From: a virus
Strand: one strand, 5' to 3'
IMG/VR virus record: IMGVR_UViG_3300021963_000340
Span: 1 to 36,738 of that record
Length of the DNA stretch: 36,738 nt
Part shown: piece after piece, positions 12,644-18,717 of the stretch
How the letters are laid out: every line of letters begins with the position of its first letter
Position numbering within the stretch: the stretch's first letter is position 1
Notes under the pieces: generated by a model
Told to the model about the DNA's origin: nothing
Seen by the model: only the letters and a program-made list of their open reading frames with translations
Databases searched by the model: none
Position numbers and translations under genes: made by a program

Positions 12644-12698
12644 TGTCAAGACTCGAAACAGGCAAAAAACTGAATAATATCAACCGACCAACATTATA
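12644..12698 (-). promoter_or_regulatory. Candidate early leftward promoter elements
   Basis: A perfect TATAAT lies at 12698-12693 on the minus strand but has no good -35 upstream. A TTGACA at 12649-12644 sits in the 12-mer shared with 8156-8167 but has a poor -10 (GCCTTT). Either could serve the early unit with a phage or host activator. Confidence 0.3.
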
Positions 12699-12723
12699 AA
12701 CGCTCTAATGTTCAGAATGTATG

Positions 12724-13015
12724 CTAGTCTCTCTCCTATCTCAGCCGGAGCCGTAAGGTGTAGGCTGAACCCAAGGCAAGACTAGGCGAACAAGAGCGCG
12801 ACGCTCAGCCTAGGCTGCCGCACTAGCAAGCCAGTCATAACATCATATAGCGAGATAGCCAGTCAGCGTATTCTAGCGGGCAAGCTGCAAGCTCTAGCCT
12901 CTAGCCTAGCCTGTAGCCTGTAGCCCGCATGCTAGCGTACTACCACCCGACCGACCTGCTAGATGCTAGCCTAGCCATGCTAGCTTGCTAGCTTGCAAGC
13001 TGTTGATCTTGCTAG
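12724..13015. repeat. CTAG-dense low-complexity tract
   Basis: Fifteen CTAG sites lie between 12724 and 13015, ten of them within 12894-13015, several as GCTAGC palindromes (12931, 12965, 12979, 12987, 13011). CTGTAGC is tandemly repeated near 12911-12925 and CAAGCTGGCAAGC-type repeats follow at 13023-13047. The tract ends about 180 bases before the first late gene. Confidence 0.85.
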
Positions 13016-13201
13016 CATTTCTGCAAGCTGGCAAGCAGGCAAGCTGGCGGGGGTCAAGCCGGATCGCATGCAAGCAAGAAGGGAACCCGACTTTGGTACA
13101 GCCATCCAGTCCACGCGAGCTGAGCAGGCAGGTAGCACAGGTAGCGGCAAACTGGGGGAAGCAAGACAGACAGGCGAGGCGAGCCATGAGAGGAGGACGC
13201 G

Positions 13202-13696
13202 ATGGGACACGAGCAGGTGGTGACGTTAACGTGGTATGAGGTGAGACTAGGGGCGGCGGTGGGGTTGGAGCGACGGATACGGGCGATGCAGGCGGGCTAT
13301 CCAGACCGGAACTTCCAGACGGACTCGAACCGCTGGAACGACCATGTGGAAGGGGCATTGGCGGAGCTGGCGGTGGCGAAGCTCCTGGGGGAGTTCTGGA
13401 GTGGGAGTATCGACACCTATCGGGACGGGGGGGATGTGGGGGCGTACCAGGTGAGGAGTTCTCCGAGTATCCACGACATGGTGGTGCGGGACCGCGATAA
13501 GGACGGGGAGATCTTCGTGAAGGTGTTCGGTCGCGCCCCTACCTTCACGGTCTACGGATGGATCACCGGCGCGGAGGCCAAGCGAGACGAGTGGAGGGGA
13601 GACCGAGGCAATGGAGGCCCACCCGCGTTCTGGGTGCCGAGGGACCGCTTGCACCCCTTGTCGGAGCTGACACGGGAAGGCGGGCACAGGGCTTGA
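13202..13696 (+). CDS. PD-(D/E)XK-nuclease-like protein, first late gene
   Basis: 164 residues; AGGAGG five bases before the ATG. The block EGALAELAVAKLLGEFWSG (50-68) followed by GGDVGAYQVRSS (77-87) matches the layout of PD-(D/E)XK folds: helix with acidic residue, then Asp and Gln-x-Arg on a hairpin, although Gln-x-Arg replaces the usual Glu-x-Lys. This family recurs in environmental tailed phages. YGWITGAEAKRDEWR and AFWVPRDRLHPLSEL follow. It may process DNA before packaging, which is inference; catalysis is uncertain because the lysine is missing. Confidence 0.6.
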   Translation: MGHEQVVTLTWYEVRLGAAVGLERRIRAMQAGYPDRNFQTDSNRWNDHVEGALAELAVAKLLGEFWSGSIDTYRDGGDVGAYQVRSSPSIHDMVVRDRDKDGEIFVKVFGRAPTFTVYGWITGAEAKRDEWRGDRGNGGPPAFWVPRDRLHPLSELTREGGHRA

Positions 13697-13740
13697 CAGG
13701 CGGGGGTCTTTCTGTGCAGGTAGGGACAGGATGAAGTGAA

Positions 13741-13767
13741 CCCCCGTACCTGGGGGGAGGGGGACGG
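13741..13767 (+). promoter_or_regulatory. Hairpin overlapping ribosome site of TerS-like gene
   Basis: CCCCC (13741-13745) can pair with GGGGGG (13752-13757) or with the later AGGGGG that serves as the ribosome site nine or so bases before the ATG at 13768. The alternatives could open or close translation. No thermodynamic value was computed. Confidence 0.3.
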
Positions 13768-14091
13768 ATGAGTGAGTACTTCAAAGAGAGTGCCAAGAGT
13801 CGAGCGATCCATATTGCGAGGACGGGCCGACCGGCGGGATCGAAGAACAAGGACCATGCCACGGTGCGGTGGGGACTGGTGGAGGCGTACCGACAGTTGG
13901 GTGGTGTGGACGGTCTGGTGGCGTGGGGGCGGGAGAACCCGAACCTGTTCTACCCGCTGTTGGGGAAGTTGATTCCTGCGGAGATGCAAGACACGAAGGT
14001 CCCCGACCAGATTCGCGTGTTGGTGTACGGCCCGCAGGGGGAGACAGTCGAGGCGCGTGGGGGAGTTGTGGAAATCGCGCAGAAGGAGTAG
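13768..14091 (+). CDS. Putative small terminase subunit / packaging protein
   Basis: 107 residues. The motif ARTGRPAGSKNKDHATVRWGLVEAYRQLGG...WGRENPNLFYPLLGKLIPAEM is found in short proteins encoded upstream of large terminases in many phages. The GRPxGSKNK start resembles terminase small-subunit DNA-binding N-termini. It would recognise phage DNA and load the large subunit. It lies nine genes ahead of the large terminase, farther than usual, so the assignment is moderate. A G-rich ribosome site lies within a possible hairpin. Confidence 0.55.
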   Translation: MSEYFKESAKSRAIHIARTGRPAGSKNKDHATVRWGLVEAYRQLGGVDGLVAWGRENPNLFYPLLGKLIPAEMQDTKVPDQIRVLVYGPQGETVEARGGVVEIAQKE

Positions 14092-14135
14092 ACTGCGGTT
14101 CGCAGTCGGAACGATATACACATAAGGAGTCCATC

Positions 14136-14360
14136 ATGGCCGCCAATACACAAACTGCTGCAACGATTCAAGCGGAGTTAGGGACCAAGGCGATGAGTCC
14201 ACGGATTATGCGAGAACTCCCGCCCTACGGTGCGGCCACGCAGTACTGGTCCGTGGTCGGGGGACCGCAGACGGGTGGACGGACACGGAACGTGACGACC
14301 ACCGCCAGTGACAACGCGGCCACACAAGCCGCCGCGATCTTGACGGCACTCCGAGCCTAG
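14136..14360 (+). CDS. Hypothetical small protein
   Basis: 74 residues, MAANTQTAATIQAELGTKAM onward, Ala/Thr-rich. AAGGAG seven bases before the ATG fixes the start at 14136; a longer frame runs back into the previous gene. GPQTGGRTRNVTTTASDNAATQAAAI suggests an unstructured, virion-type protein. Function unknown. Confidence 0.6.
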   Translation: MAANTQTAATIQAELGTKAMSPRIMRELPPYGAATQYWSVVGGPQTGGRTRNVTTTASDNAATQAAAILTALRA

Positions 14361-14361
14361 A

Positions 14362-14724
14362 ATGACGGAGTTAGAGTCCTACGGGAAGCCATGCAGTGAT
14401 CTGGTTGAGCTAGTGTATCGGGTCCAGGACGCGATAGACCGGCAAGCGAGAGACCAGAACGCGCAAGCCTGTGCCGTCGTACCAGACCGTTGGGTCGAGC
14501 GACTGCGAGAGCGTCCCACCTGGGGTCGGAACCAGGCGATCTTTGCCGAACGCACAGCAGGCGCGACGTATCAACGCATCGGGCAGCGATACGGGTTGAC
14601 AAAGGAACGGATACGACAGTTGGTGCAGCAGGTCAATCGAGTGCGTCTGTGGGAGTGGCGGCATCCTGAACCCTGTCCGGTGATTCGAGGACGGACGATG
14701 CTCGACGACGAGGACGGACGATGA
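14362..14724 (+). CDS. Sigma-70 region-4-like helix-turn-helix protein
   Basis: 120 residues. RTAGATYQRIGQRYGLTKERIRQLVQQVNR (about 64-93) fits sigma-70 region 4: ERxxGxTxxxIGxxxGLTxERIRQ. The N-terminal half is not a sigma region 2, so this is a small DNA-binding factor, perhaps a late-gene activator or a packaging-site binder. The end holds a 15-base direct repeat (14688-14702 and 14709-14723), the second carrying the ribosome site of the next gene, which overlaps by four bases. Confidence 0.65.
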   Translation: MTELESYGKPCSDLVELVYRVQDAIDRQARDQNAQACAVVPDRWVERLRERPTWGRNQAIFAERTAGATYQRIGQRYGLTKERIRQLVQQVNRVRLWEWRHPEPCPVIRGRTMLDDEDGR

Positions 14725-15179
14725 CCGAGCTGACACAGGCACAGAAGGTGGAGCGAGCAATCTTTGAACGTGAGATGGGCGACTCGCCGTGGGCGAAGGA
14801 ATATCAGGCACGGTTTGGCGAACCGCCTAATCTCTACGCACCAGAATACGACATGCTCAACGCCTGGCGTCATCAGGTACAGCCGCAACGTGATCCTTAC
14901 GACAACAATAGCCTCCACTGGCCGTCACGCCTCCCTGACGGAACATGGCTCAAGTCTCAAGACCATCCGACGGCATGGAAAGAGCAAGCGATGAACGCCA
15001 CCGGCGTCAATCCTGATGCAGCGGGACTCACCAAGGACGCATGGGCAGAGGCCGCACAAGCAGAAGCCATGCCGAACCCTGCATTCCAGACGGGTATCCA
15101 GCCGACCGCGCTGCAAGCGCAGATCGACAAGCAGATGAATCAGAAGCGCGTGCTCGATCCCCTGATAGGACGCAAGTAA
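14721..15179 (+). CDS. Hypothetical structural-region protein
   Basis: 152 residues. The layout TELTQAQKVERAIFEREMGDSPWAKEYQARFGEPPNLYAPEYDMLNAWRHQVQPQRDPYDNNSLHWPSRLPDGTWLKSQDHPTAWKEQ is a known phage pattern with no assigned role; the SxHWPS...DGxWLKSxxHPTxWKE block is its clear signature in many podovirus-like genomes. It ends GRK, and its stop forms one of three identical 15-base junctions (AGGACGCAAGTAATG). Confidence 0.65.
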   Translation: MTELTQAQKVERAIFEREMGDSPWAKEYQARFGEPPNLYAPEYDMLNAWRHQVQPQRDPYDNNSLHWPSRLPDGTWLKSQDHPTAWKEQAMNATGVNPDAAGLTKDAWAEAAQAEAMPNPAFQTGIQPTALQAQIDKQMNQKRVLDPLIGRK

Positions 15180-15181
15180 TG
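15167..15181 (+). repeat. Gene-junction cassette AGGACGCAAGTAATG, copy 1
   Basis: These 15 bases hold the last codons GRK, the TAA stop, the overlapping ATG of the next gene and an AGGA ribosome site eight bases before that ATG. Identical copies are at 16159-16173 and 16813-16827. Confidence 0.85.
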
Positions 15182-15334
15182 ACGGAGACTGCGGAATGGG
15201 TGCAGCGGGTGCGAGTGGCGATTGGGCCACTCATCCCGAAGGCGTTTGTCGGTACCATCGAGGTGCATTGCTTCCTCGGTGGGATTGCGAACGTGGTGGT
15301 CAAACAATCATTCAAAGAGGAGAACGCCAAATGA
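15179..15334 (+). CDS. Short hypothetical protein
   Basis: 51 residues, MTETAEWVQRVRVAIGPLIP onward, with a small beta-type core (AFVGTIEVHCFLGGIANVVVKQSFKEENAK) as found in short Mu Com- or Gam-like strand-pairing stubs, but no firm family. ATG overlaps the previous TAA. Its TGA overlaps the next ATG. Confidence 0.55.
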   Translation: MTETAEWVQRVRVAIGPLIPKAFVGTIEVHCFLGGIANVVVKQSFKEENAK

Positions 15335-15606
15335 GCGTACCGAGCATTCAGAAGAAATCTGAGACGATGGCGAAGAGCGAAGAGGCGAAGTGTATTGCCC
15401 ACTTTGAGAAGGGCATTACCAAGTGCGGGGAATTGTCGAAGGGGATGAGCCTCTTGATGGCAGACCTCCTCACGGAGCGCGTGAGTACGACCGTCGCCAA
15501 CGCCGTGTGTAATAGCGCAGGGAAGATGTTGAAAGCGGTCGAGATGCAGCAGCGATATGGCAAGACCGGCACCGGAGGCGAAAAAGAACTGGGCTTGTTG
15601 AGTTAA
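15331..15606 (+). CDS. Hypothetical helical protein
   Basis: 91 residues from the ATGA overlap at 15331. Largely helical (SVPSIQKKSETMAKSEEAKCIAHFEKGITKCGE...ADLLTERVSTTVANAVCNSAGKMLKAVEMQQRYGK). The SKGMSLLMADLLTERVSTTVANAVCNSAGKMLK pattern recurs in small phage proteins encoded before terminase. Role unknown. Confidence 0.6.
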   Translation: MSVPSIQKKSETMAKSEEAKCIAHFEKGITKCGELSKGMSLLMADLLTERVSTTVANAVCNSAGKMLKAVEMQQRYGKTGTGGEKELGLLS

Positions 15607-15610
15607 GCCA

Positions 15611-16171
15611 ATGCCAGCACGAGGACCAGGCACACCTGAAGAACGGGCGGCACGGAAGAAACTCTATATGGCGGAGTACTCCAAGCGGTATCAGGCCGCC
15701 AACCGACTGCGATTGAATCACTATTTACGTGCGTACTACGCCGCCCATCGTGACCACTTAAATCTGTTGAGTGGCAGGTCGAGACAGCGGAGACGCGCAG
15801 CAGAAACGCCAGAGGCAAAGGCACAACGGCTCGCCAGGAGGCGGGTGTCTCGTGCCCGTGATCGTCAACTCCGTGGCGATATTCTTCGCGCACAGGAACG
15901 CGCTGCACGGGTGAGAAGTGGGGACAAATACCGTGCAAGATTGAGGCAATACAGGAAGGACCATCCTGAATTGAAGCGCAAAGCTGACTTAGCCTATCGA
16001 ACGAAGTATCGTGAGGCGATACGAGTCAAGAAACATGCGGCACACATGCGATTAGACGCATGGATTGTGGCGAAAAGAATGGGTCGCCGTGTCCGCGATA
16101 TACACCCTGAGATGATTGATGCGAAACGGGCCATTCTCCAGGTGAAGCGGTATATCGGAGGACGCAAGTAA
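15611..16171 (+). CDS. Highly basic hypothetical protein
   Basis: 186 residues with an extreme content of Arg and Lys, in repeated YRAxxRDH-like helices (EERAARKKLYMAEYSKRYQAANR, KYRARLRQYRKDHPELKRK). The C-terminus HPEMIDAKRAILQVKRYIGGRK is like the tail of short phage proteins that occur with HNH or packaging genes. Strong charge suggests nucleic-acid binding. The end is the second AGGACGCAAGTAATG junction. No catalytic HNH residues are seen. Confidence 0.6.
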   Translation: MPARGPGTPEERAARKKLYMAEYSKRYQAANRLRLNHYLRAYYAAHRDHLNLLSGRSRQRRRAAETPEAKAQRLARRRVSRARDRQLRGDILRAQERAARVRSGDKYRARLRQYRKDHPELKRKADLAYRTKYREAIRVKKHAAHMRLDAWIVAKRMGRRVRDIHPEMIDAKRAILQVKRYIGGRK

Positions 16172-16173
16172 TG
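16159..16173 (+). repeat. Gene-junction cassette AGGACGCAAGTAATG, copy 2
   Basis: Identical to copies at 15167-15181 and 16813-16827, again spanning GRK, TAA and the overlapping ATG of the next gene. Confidence 0.85.
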
Positions 16174-16332
16174 CTCACACTCGTCCCACCACAGGAGCGC
16201 GTCTCGACCGAAGCCTGTACCTGCTGCGGCGTCTACCCGCCTGAACTGAATTGGTCTCATGCGCGGCAGTTGATGACCTGCCTGCGGTGCCACCTCAAAC
16301 AAGGACTGTGTTGCAAGGAGCAGAATGGCTGA
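16171..16332 (+). CDS. 53-residue zinc-knuckle protein
   Basis: MLTLVPPQERVSTEACTCCG then VYPPELNW, CLRCHLKQGLCCKEQNG. CxxC at about 17-20 and CLRC at 37-40 form a small zinc ribbon. ATG overlaps the previous TAA with the junction cassette's AGGA as ribosome site. It overlaps the next gene's start by eight bases. It may be a DNA-contact partner of packaging; function unknown. Confidence 0.6.
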   Translation: MLTLVPPQERVSTEACTCCGVYPPELNWSHARQLMTCLRCHLKQGLCCKEQNG

Positions 16333-16825
16333 TCCACGGATCGTACAGGAATTGCTCGATCAGTCAAACACGCAGGCAGGCCAGGTCTGGCCTCGACTCA
16401 CAGCCTATGCGCCGAACGTGGGACAGGAAACGCTCTCCCATCGCCCTGATTTCGCAGGCCGATTCGATCCAGAGACACGCTCCGTTCTCCTCAATAACGC
16501 TCGCACGACGCCGCTGACGCCACCACAAGCCACAGGGCTTGTCGGACTCGAACGCACGAGAGGCCACCTCGCCTCACCAGTCGGGCGGCAATGGACGGAT
16601 GCCATGCCACTCCCAGAGGATCAACGCCAATACTGGGATGCCATGTACCTACCGCAAGGCGTTGATGCGCCAACGGACCAAGCGGCACGAGACAGAATTT
16701 TGAAATCCACCATCATGTCTCGAATGTTGGTGGGGGACTCTATGCCTGAAGGCGCACCGGCATTGACACCAGAACAAGAAGGCATGGGCGCACTATATTC
16801 GTCCTATGCACGAGGACGCAAGTAA
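16325..16825 (+). CDS. Hypothetical protein before large terminase
   Basis: 166 residues; AAGGAG five bases upstream. Proline-rich and polar (HRPDFAGRFDPETRSVLLNNARTTPLTPPQATGLVGLERTRGHL), with no membrane segment. Its end ARGRK again sits in the junction cassette, linking it to the terminase start. Likely a virion or packaging accessory; no family recognised. Confidence 0.6.
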   Translation: MADPRIVQELLDQSNTQAGQVWPRLTAYAPNVGQETLSHRPDFAGRFDPETRSVLLNNARTTPLTPPQATGLVGLERTRGHLASPVGRQWTDAMPLPEDQRQYWDAMYLPQGVDAPTDQAARDRILKSTIMSRMLVGDSMPEGAPALTPEQEGMGALYSSYARGRK

Positions 16826-16827
16826 TG
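16813..16827 (+). repeat. Gene-junction cassette AGGACGCAAGTAATG, copy 3
   Basis: Third identical copy, placed at the start of the large terminase gene. The AGGA, TAA and ATG positions equal those of the other two copies. Confidence 0.85.
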
Positions 16828-18246
16828 GCAGACATCACGTTACCCTACAACTGGACCCCTCGCCCCTACCAACAGACCCTCTGGGACTACCTCCGCAACG
16901 GCGGCAAGCGAGCCGTGGCCTGCTGGCATCGACGCTCAGGCAAGGACGATCTGGGCTTGCATCATGTGGCGTGTGCGGCGCATCAGCGGGTGGGCAACTA
17001 CTGGTACATGCTACCGCAGTACGGACAGGCGCGGAAATCCATGTGGGACGCGATCAACCCCCATACCGGACAGCGACGCATCGACGAAGCCTTTCCAGTT
17101 GCACTCAGAAAGACCACCCGCGAGCAGGAAATGCTCATCGTCTTTCTCAACGGCAGCACGTTTCAGCTCGTCGGCAGCGATAACTTCAACTCCCTCGTCG
17201 GCTCACCCCCGATTGGACTCGTGTTTTCAGAATACGCACTGAGCAACCCCTCAGCCTGGGGCTATCTCAGACCGATTCTACTCGAAAACGGCGGCTGGGC
17301 GGTGTTTAACAGCACACCGAGAGGCCGCAACCATTTTCACTCGCTGCTCGAATTTGCCGAACAGGAGCCTGGCTGGTTTGGCTCACGACTAGGGGCCGAT
17401 CAGACGCAATGCTTCACGCAAGCGCAGCTCACGGCAGAACTGCGTGAGATCCAGGCTGAACACGGCATCGACTACGGCTACGCCCTCTGGCTGCAAGAGT
17501 ACTTCTGCTCCTTCGATGCGGCGATCCCTGGCTCGATTTGGGGGGACTGCGTGAAGAAAGCCGAGGACACAGGCCGGATCACCGACTTTGCCATTGATCG
17601 AGCGGTCCCCGTCTACACAGCGTGGGACTTGGGGCGCACCGACGATACTGCGATCTTCTTCTACCAGTTTCGTGCGGGGCAGATCGACATTTTCGATCAC
17701 CACAGCTCGTCACTCAAGGATATGCCGTTCTATCTCGACCTGCTCGACCAGAAGCGCGCCGAACACGGCATCCAGTACGCGATCCATCATTTGCCGCACG
17801 ATGCCCGACCACGGACCCTCGCGGCAGGCGGTAAATCCATCCTGCAACAGTGCCAGGACGCCGCCACGGTCAACCCGCTGCTCGGCAAATTCCAGATCGG
17901 GAAACGGCTCGACTTGCAGGAAGGCATCCAGGCCGCAAGAAAGACCTTCCCTCATTGCAGGTTTCATGCTACAAGATGTGCGAAGGGGATCAATAGCTTA
18001 CGGCAGTATCATCGGGAATGGGATGCGGAGAAGAAGATATTTTGCGATACGCCCGCACACGATTGGTCATCGCATGACAGTGACGCCTTCCGGTACTTGT
18101 CACTCAGTTGGAAGGAACAACGCAAGACCAAGGCTCCGGTGCCTGACGACATCCTGAAGGGCAACCCTGTGACGCAGACACTCACGCACATACGGGACGC
18201 CCACTTCAAGCGACGGAAGCACGAGCGGGCCTGGCAGATTCGATAA
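16825..18246 (+). CDS. terL: Terminase large subunit
   Basis: 473 residues, the normal length. The ATPase has Walker A CWHRRSGKDD (33-42), Walker B IGLVFSEYAL (130-139, catalytic Glu at 136) and the coupling motif STPRG (163-167). The RNase H-like nuclease has AWDLGRTDDTAIF (first Asp near 268) and HDSDAFRYL near the end. It pumps DNA into proheads and cuts genome ends. Walker A is the non-classical HRRSGKD form seen in podovirus-like and headful terminases. Start by the junction cassette, ATG overlapping the previous stop. Confidence 0.95.
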   Translation: MADITLPYNWTPRPYQQTLWDYLRNGGKRAVACWHRRSGKDDLGLHHVACAAHQRVGNYWYMLPQYGQARKSMWDAINPHTGQRRIDEAFPVALRKTTREQEMLIVFLNGSTFQLVGSDNFNSLVGSPPIGLVFSEYALSNPSAWGYLRPILLENGGWAVFNSTPRGRNHFHSLLEFAEQEPGWFGSRLGADQTQCFTQAQLTAELREIQAEHGIDYGYALWLQEYFCSFDAAIPGSIWGDCVKKAEDTGRITDFAIDRAVPVYTAWDLGRTDDTAIFFYQFRAGQIDIFDHHSSSLKDMPFYLDLLDQKRAEHGIQYAIHHLPHDARPRTLAAGGKSILQQCQDAATVNPLLGKFQIGKRLDLQEGIQAARKTFPHCRFHATRCAKGINSLRQYHREWDAEKKIFCDTPAHDWSSHDSDAFRYLSLSWKEQRKTKAPVPDDILKGNPVTQTLTHIRDAHFKRRKHERAWQIR

Positions 18247-18261
18247 CCAAGGAGAGTGACC

Positions 18262-18717
18262 ATGCTGACGTATATGTGGGCCTCACAAGAAAAATGCTTT
18301 AAGACGGCGACCGCCGTGATGGTGAATGCTGATGTGAAATTCACGATTACCGGCGGCCCGATCCAAATTCTGGAACTGCTGTCGGTCTGTGTAGTCGCCA
18401 ATGACGGCACGGCATCAACCTTGCAATGGCAATCCGTTCCCACGGTTGGGACCGCCACCACCATCACAGGTGCGTCAGGCTCACTCGCCAGTGCGACCGC
18501 CGGTACCACCGTCCTCGTCCAGCCCACCGCGCTGTCCACGGCTCCGGTGATTGTCGCGGCCTCTGCTGGTGGCTTGCACCTGGGACTCGTCGCACAGAAT
18601 CACATTATCGTGAAAGAAGGCACACTCAAGACGGTCATCGGCGTCGGCTCCACGACCGGCACCTGGTACCATTGCTTGCGCTATAAACCCTTGACGCCTG
18701 ATTCCTTGGTGAACTAA
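18262..18717 (+). CDS. Hypothetical beta-rich protein between terminase and portal
   Basis: 151 residues from ATG 18262; AAGGAG stands seven bases upstream, while an in-frame GTG at 18256 is too close to it. The sequence is beta-rich with Gly/Thr/Ala loops (FTITGGPIQILELLSVCVVAND, ASGSLASATAGTTVLVQP), as in small decoration or tail-tip proteins. It ends YKPLTPDSLVN. Its stop overlaps the portal start. Virion component by context. Confidence 0.6.
   Translation: MLTYMWASQEKCFKTATAVMVNADVKFTITGGPIQILELLSVCVVANDGTASTLQWQSVPTVGTATTITGASGSLASATAGTTVLVQPTALSTAPVIVAASAGGLHLGLVAQNHIIVKEGTLKTVIGVGSTTGTWYHCLRYKPLTPDSLVN

Larger units (their letters stand above)
12426..13201. other. Divergent control region, candidate origin
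   Basis: This 776-bp region separates the leftward and rightward units and holds no convincing gene; the frames present are short and lack ribosome sites. It has three AAGTMATTGA decamers, three GTGGGGC heptamers, a TATAAT on the minus strand, and a 290-bp CTAG-dense tract with CAAGC and CTGTAGC reiterations. Such crowded short repeats in the only divergent gap are expected of an origin, operators or both. Confidence 0.6.

Noticed and set aside
12397-12677. Open frames on both strands in the repeat-rich control region
   Set aside because: They arise from the iteron-like repeats, lack ribosome sites and one would overlap the strong ribosome site of the first early gene.
12966-13358. Frames over the CTAG tract and start of the first late gene
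   Set aside because: Low-complexity Ala/Ser/Pro translations caused by the short repeats; no start signals.
13695-13723. TTGACA after the nuclease-like gene as a promoter
   Set aside because: No -10 at any acceptable spacing (GCAGGT at 17).
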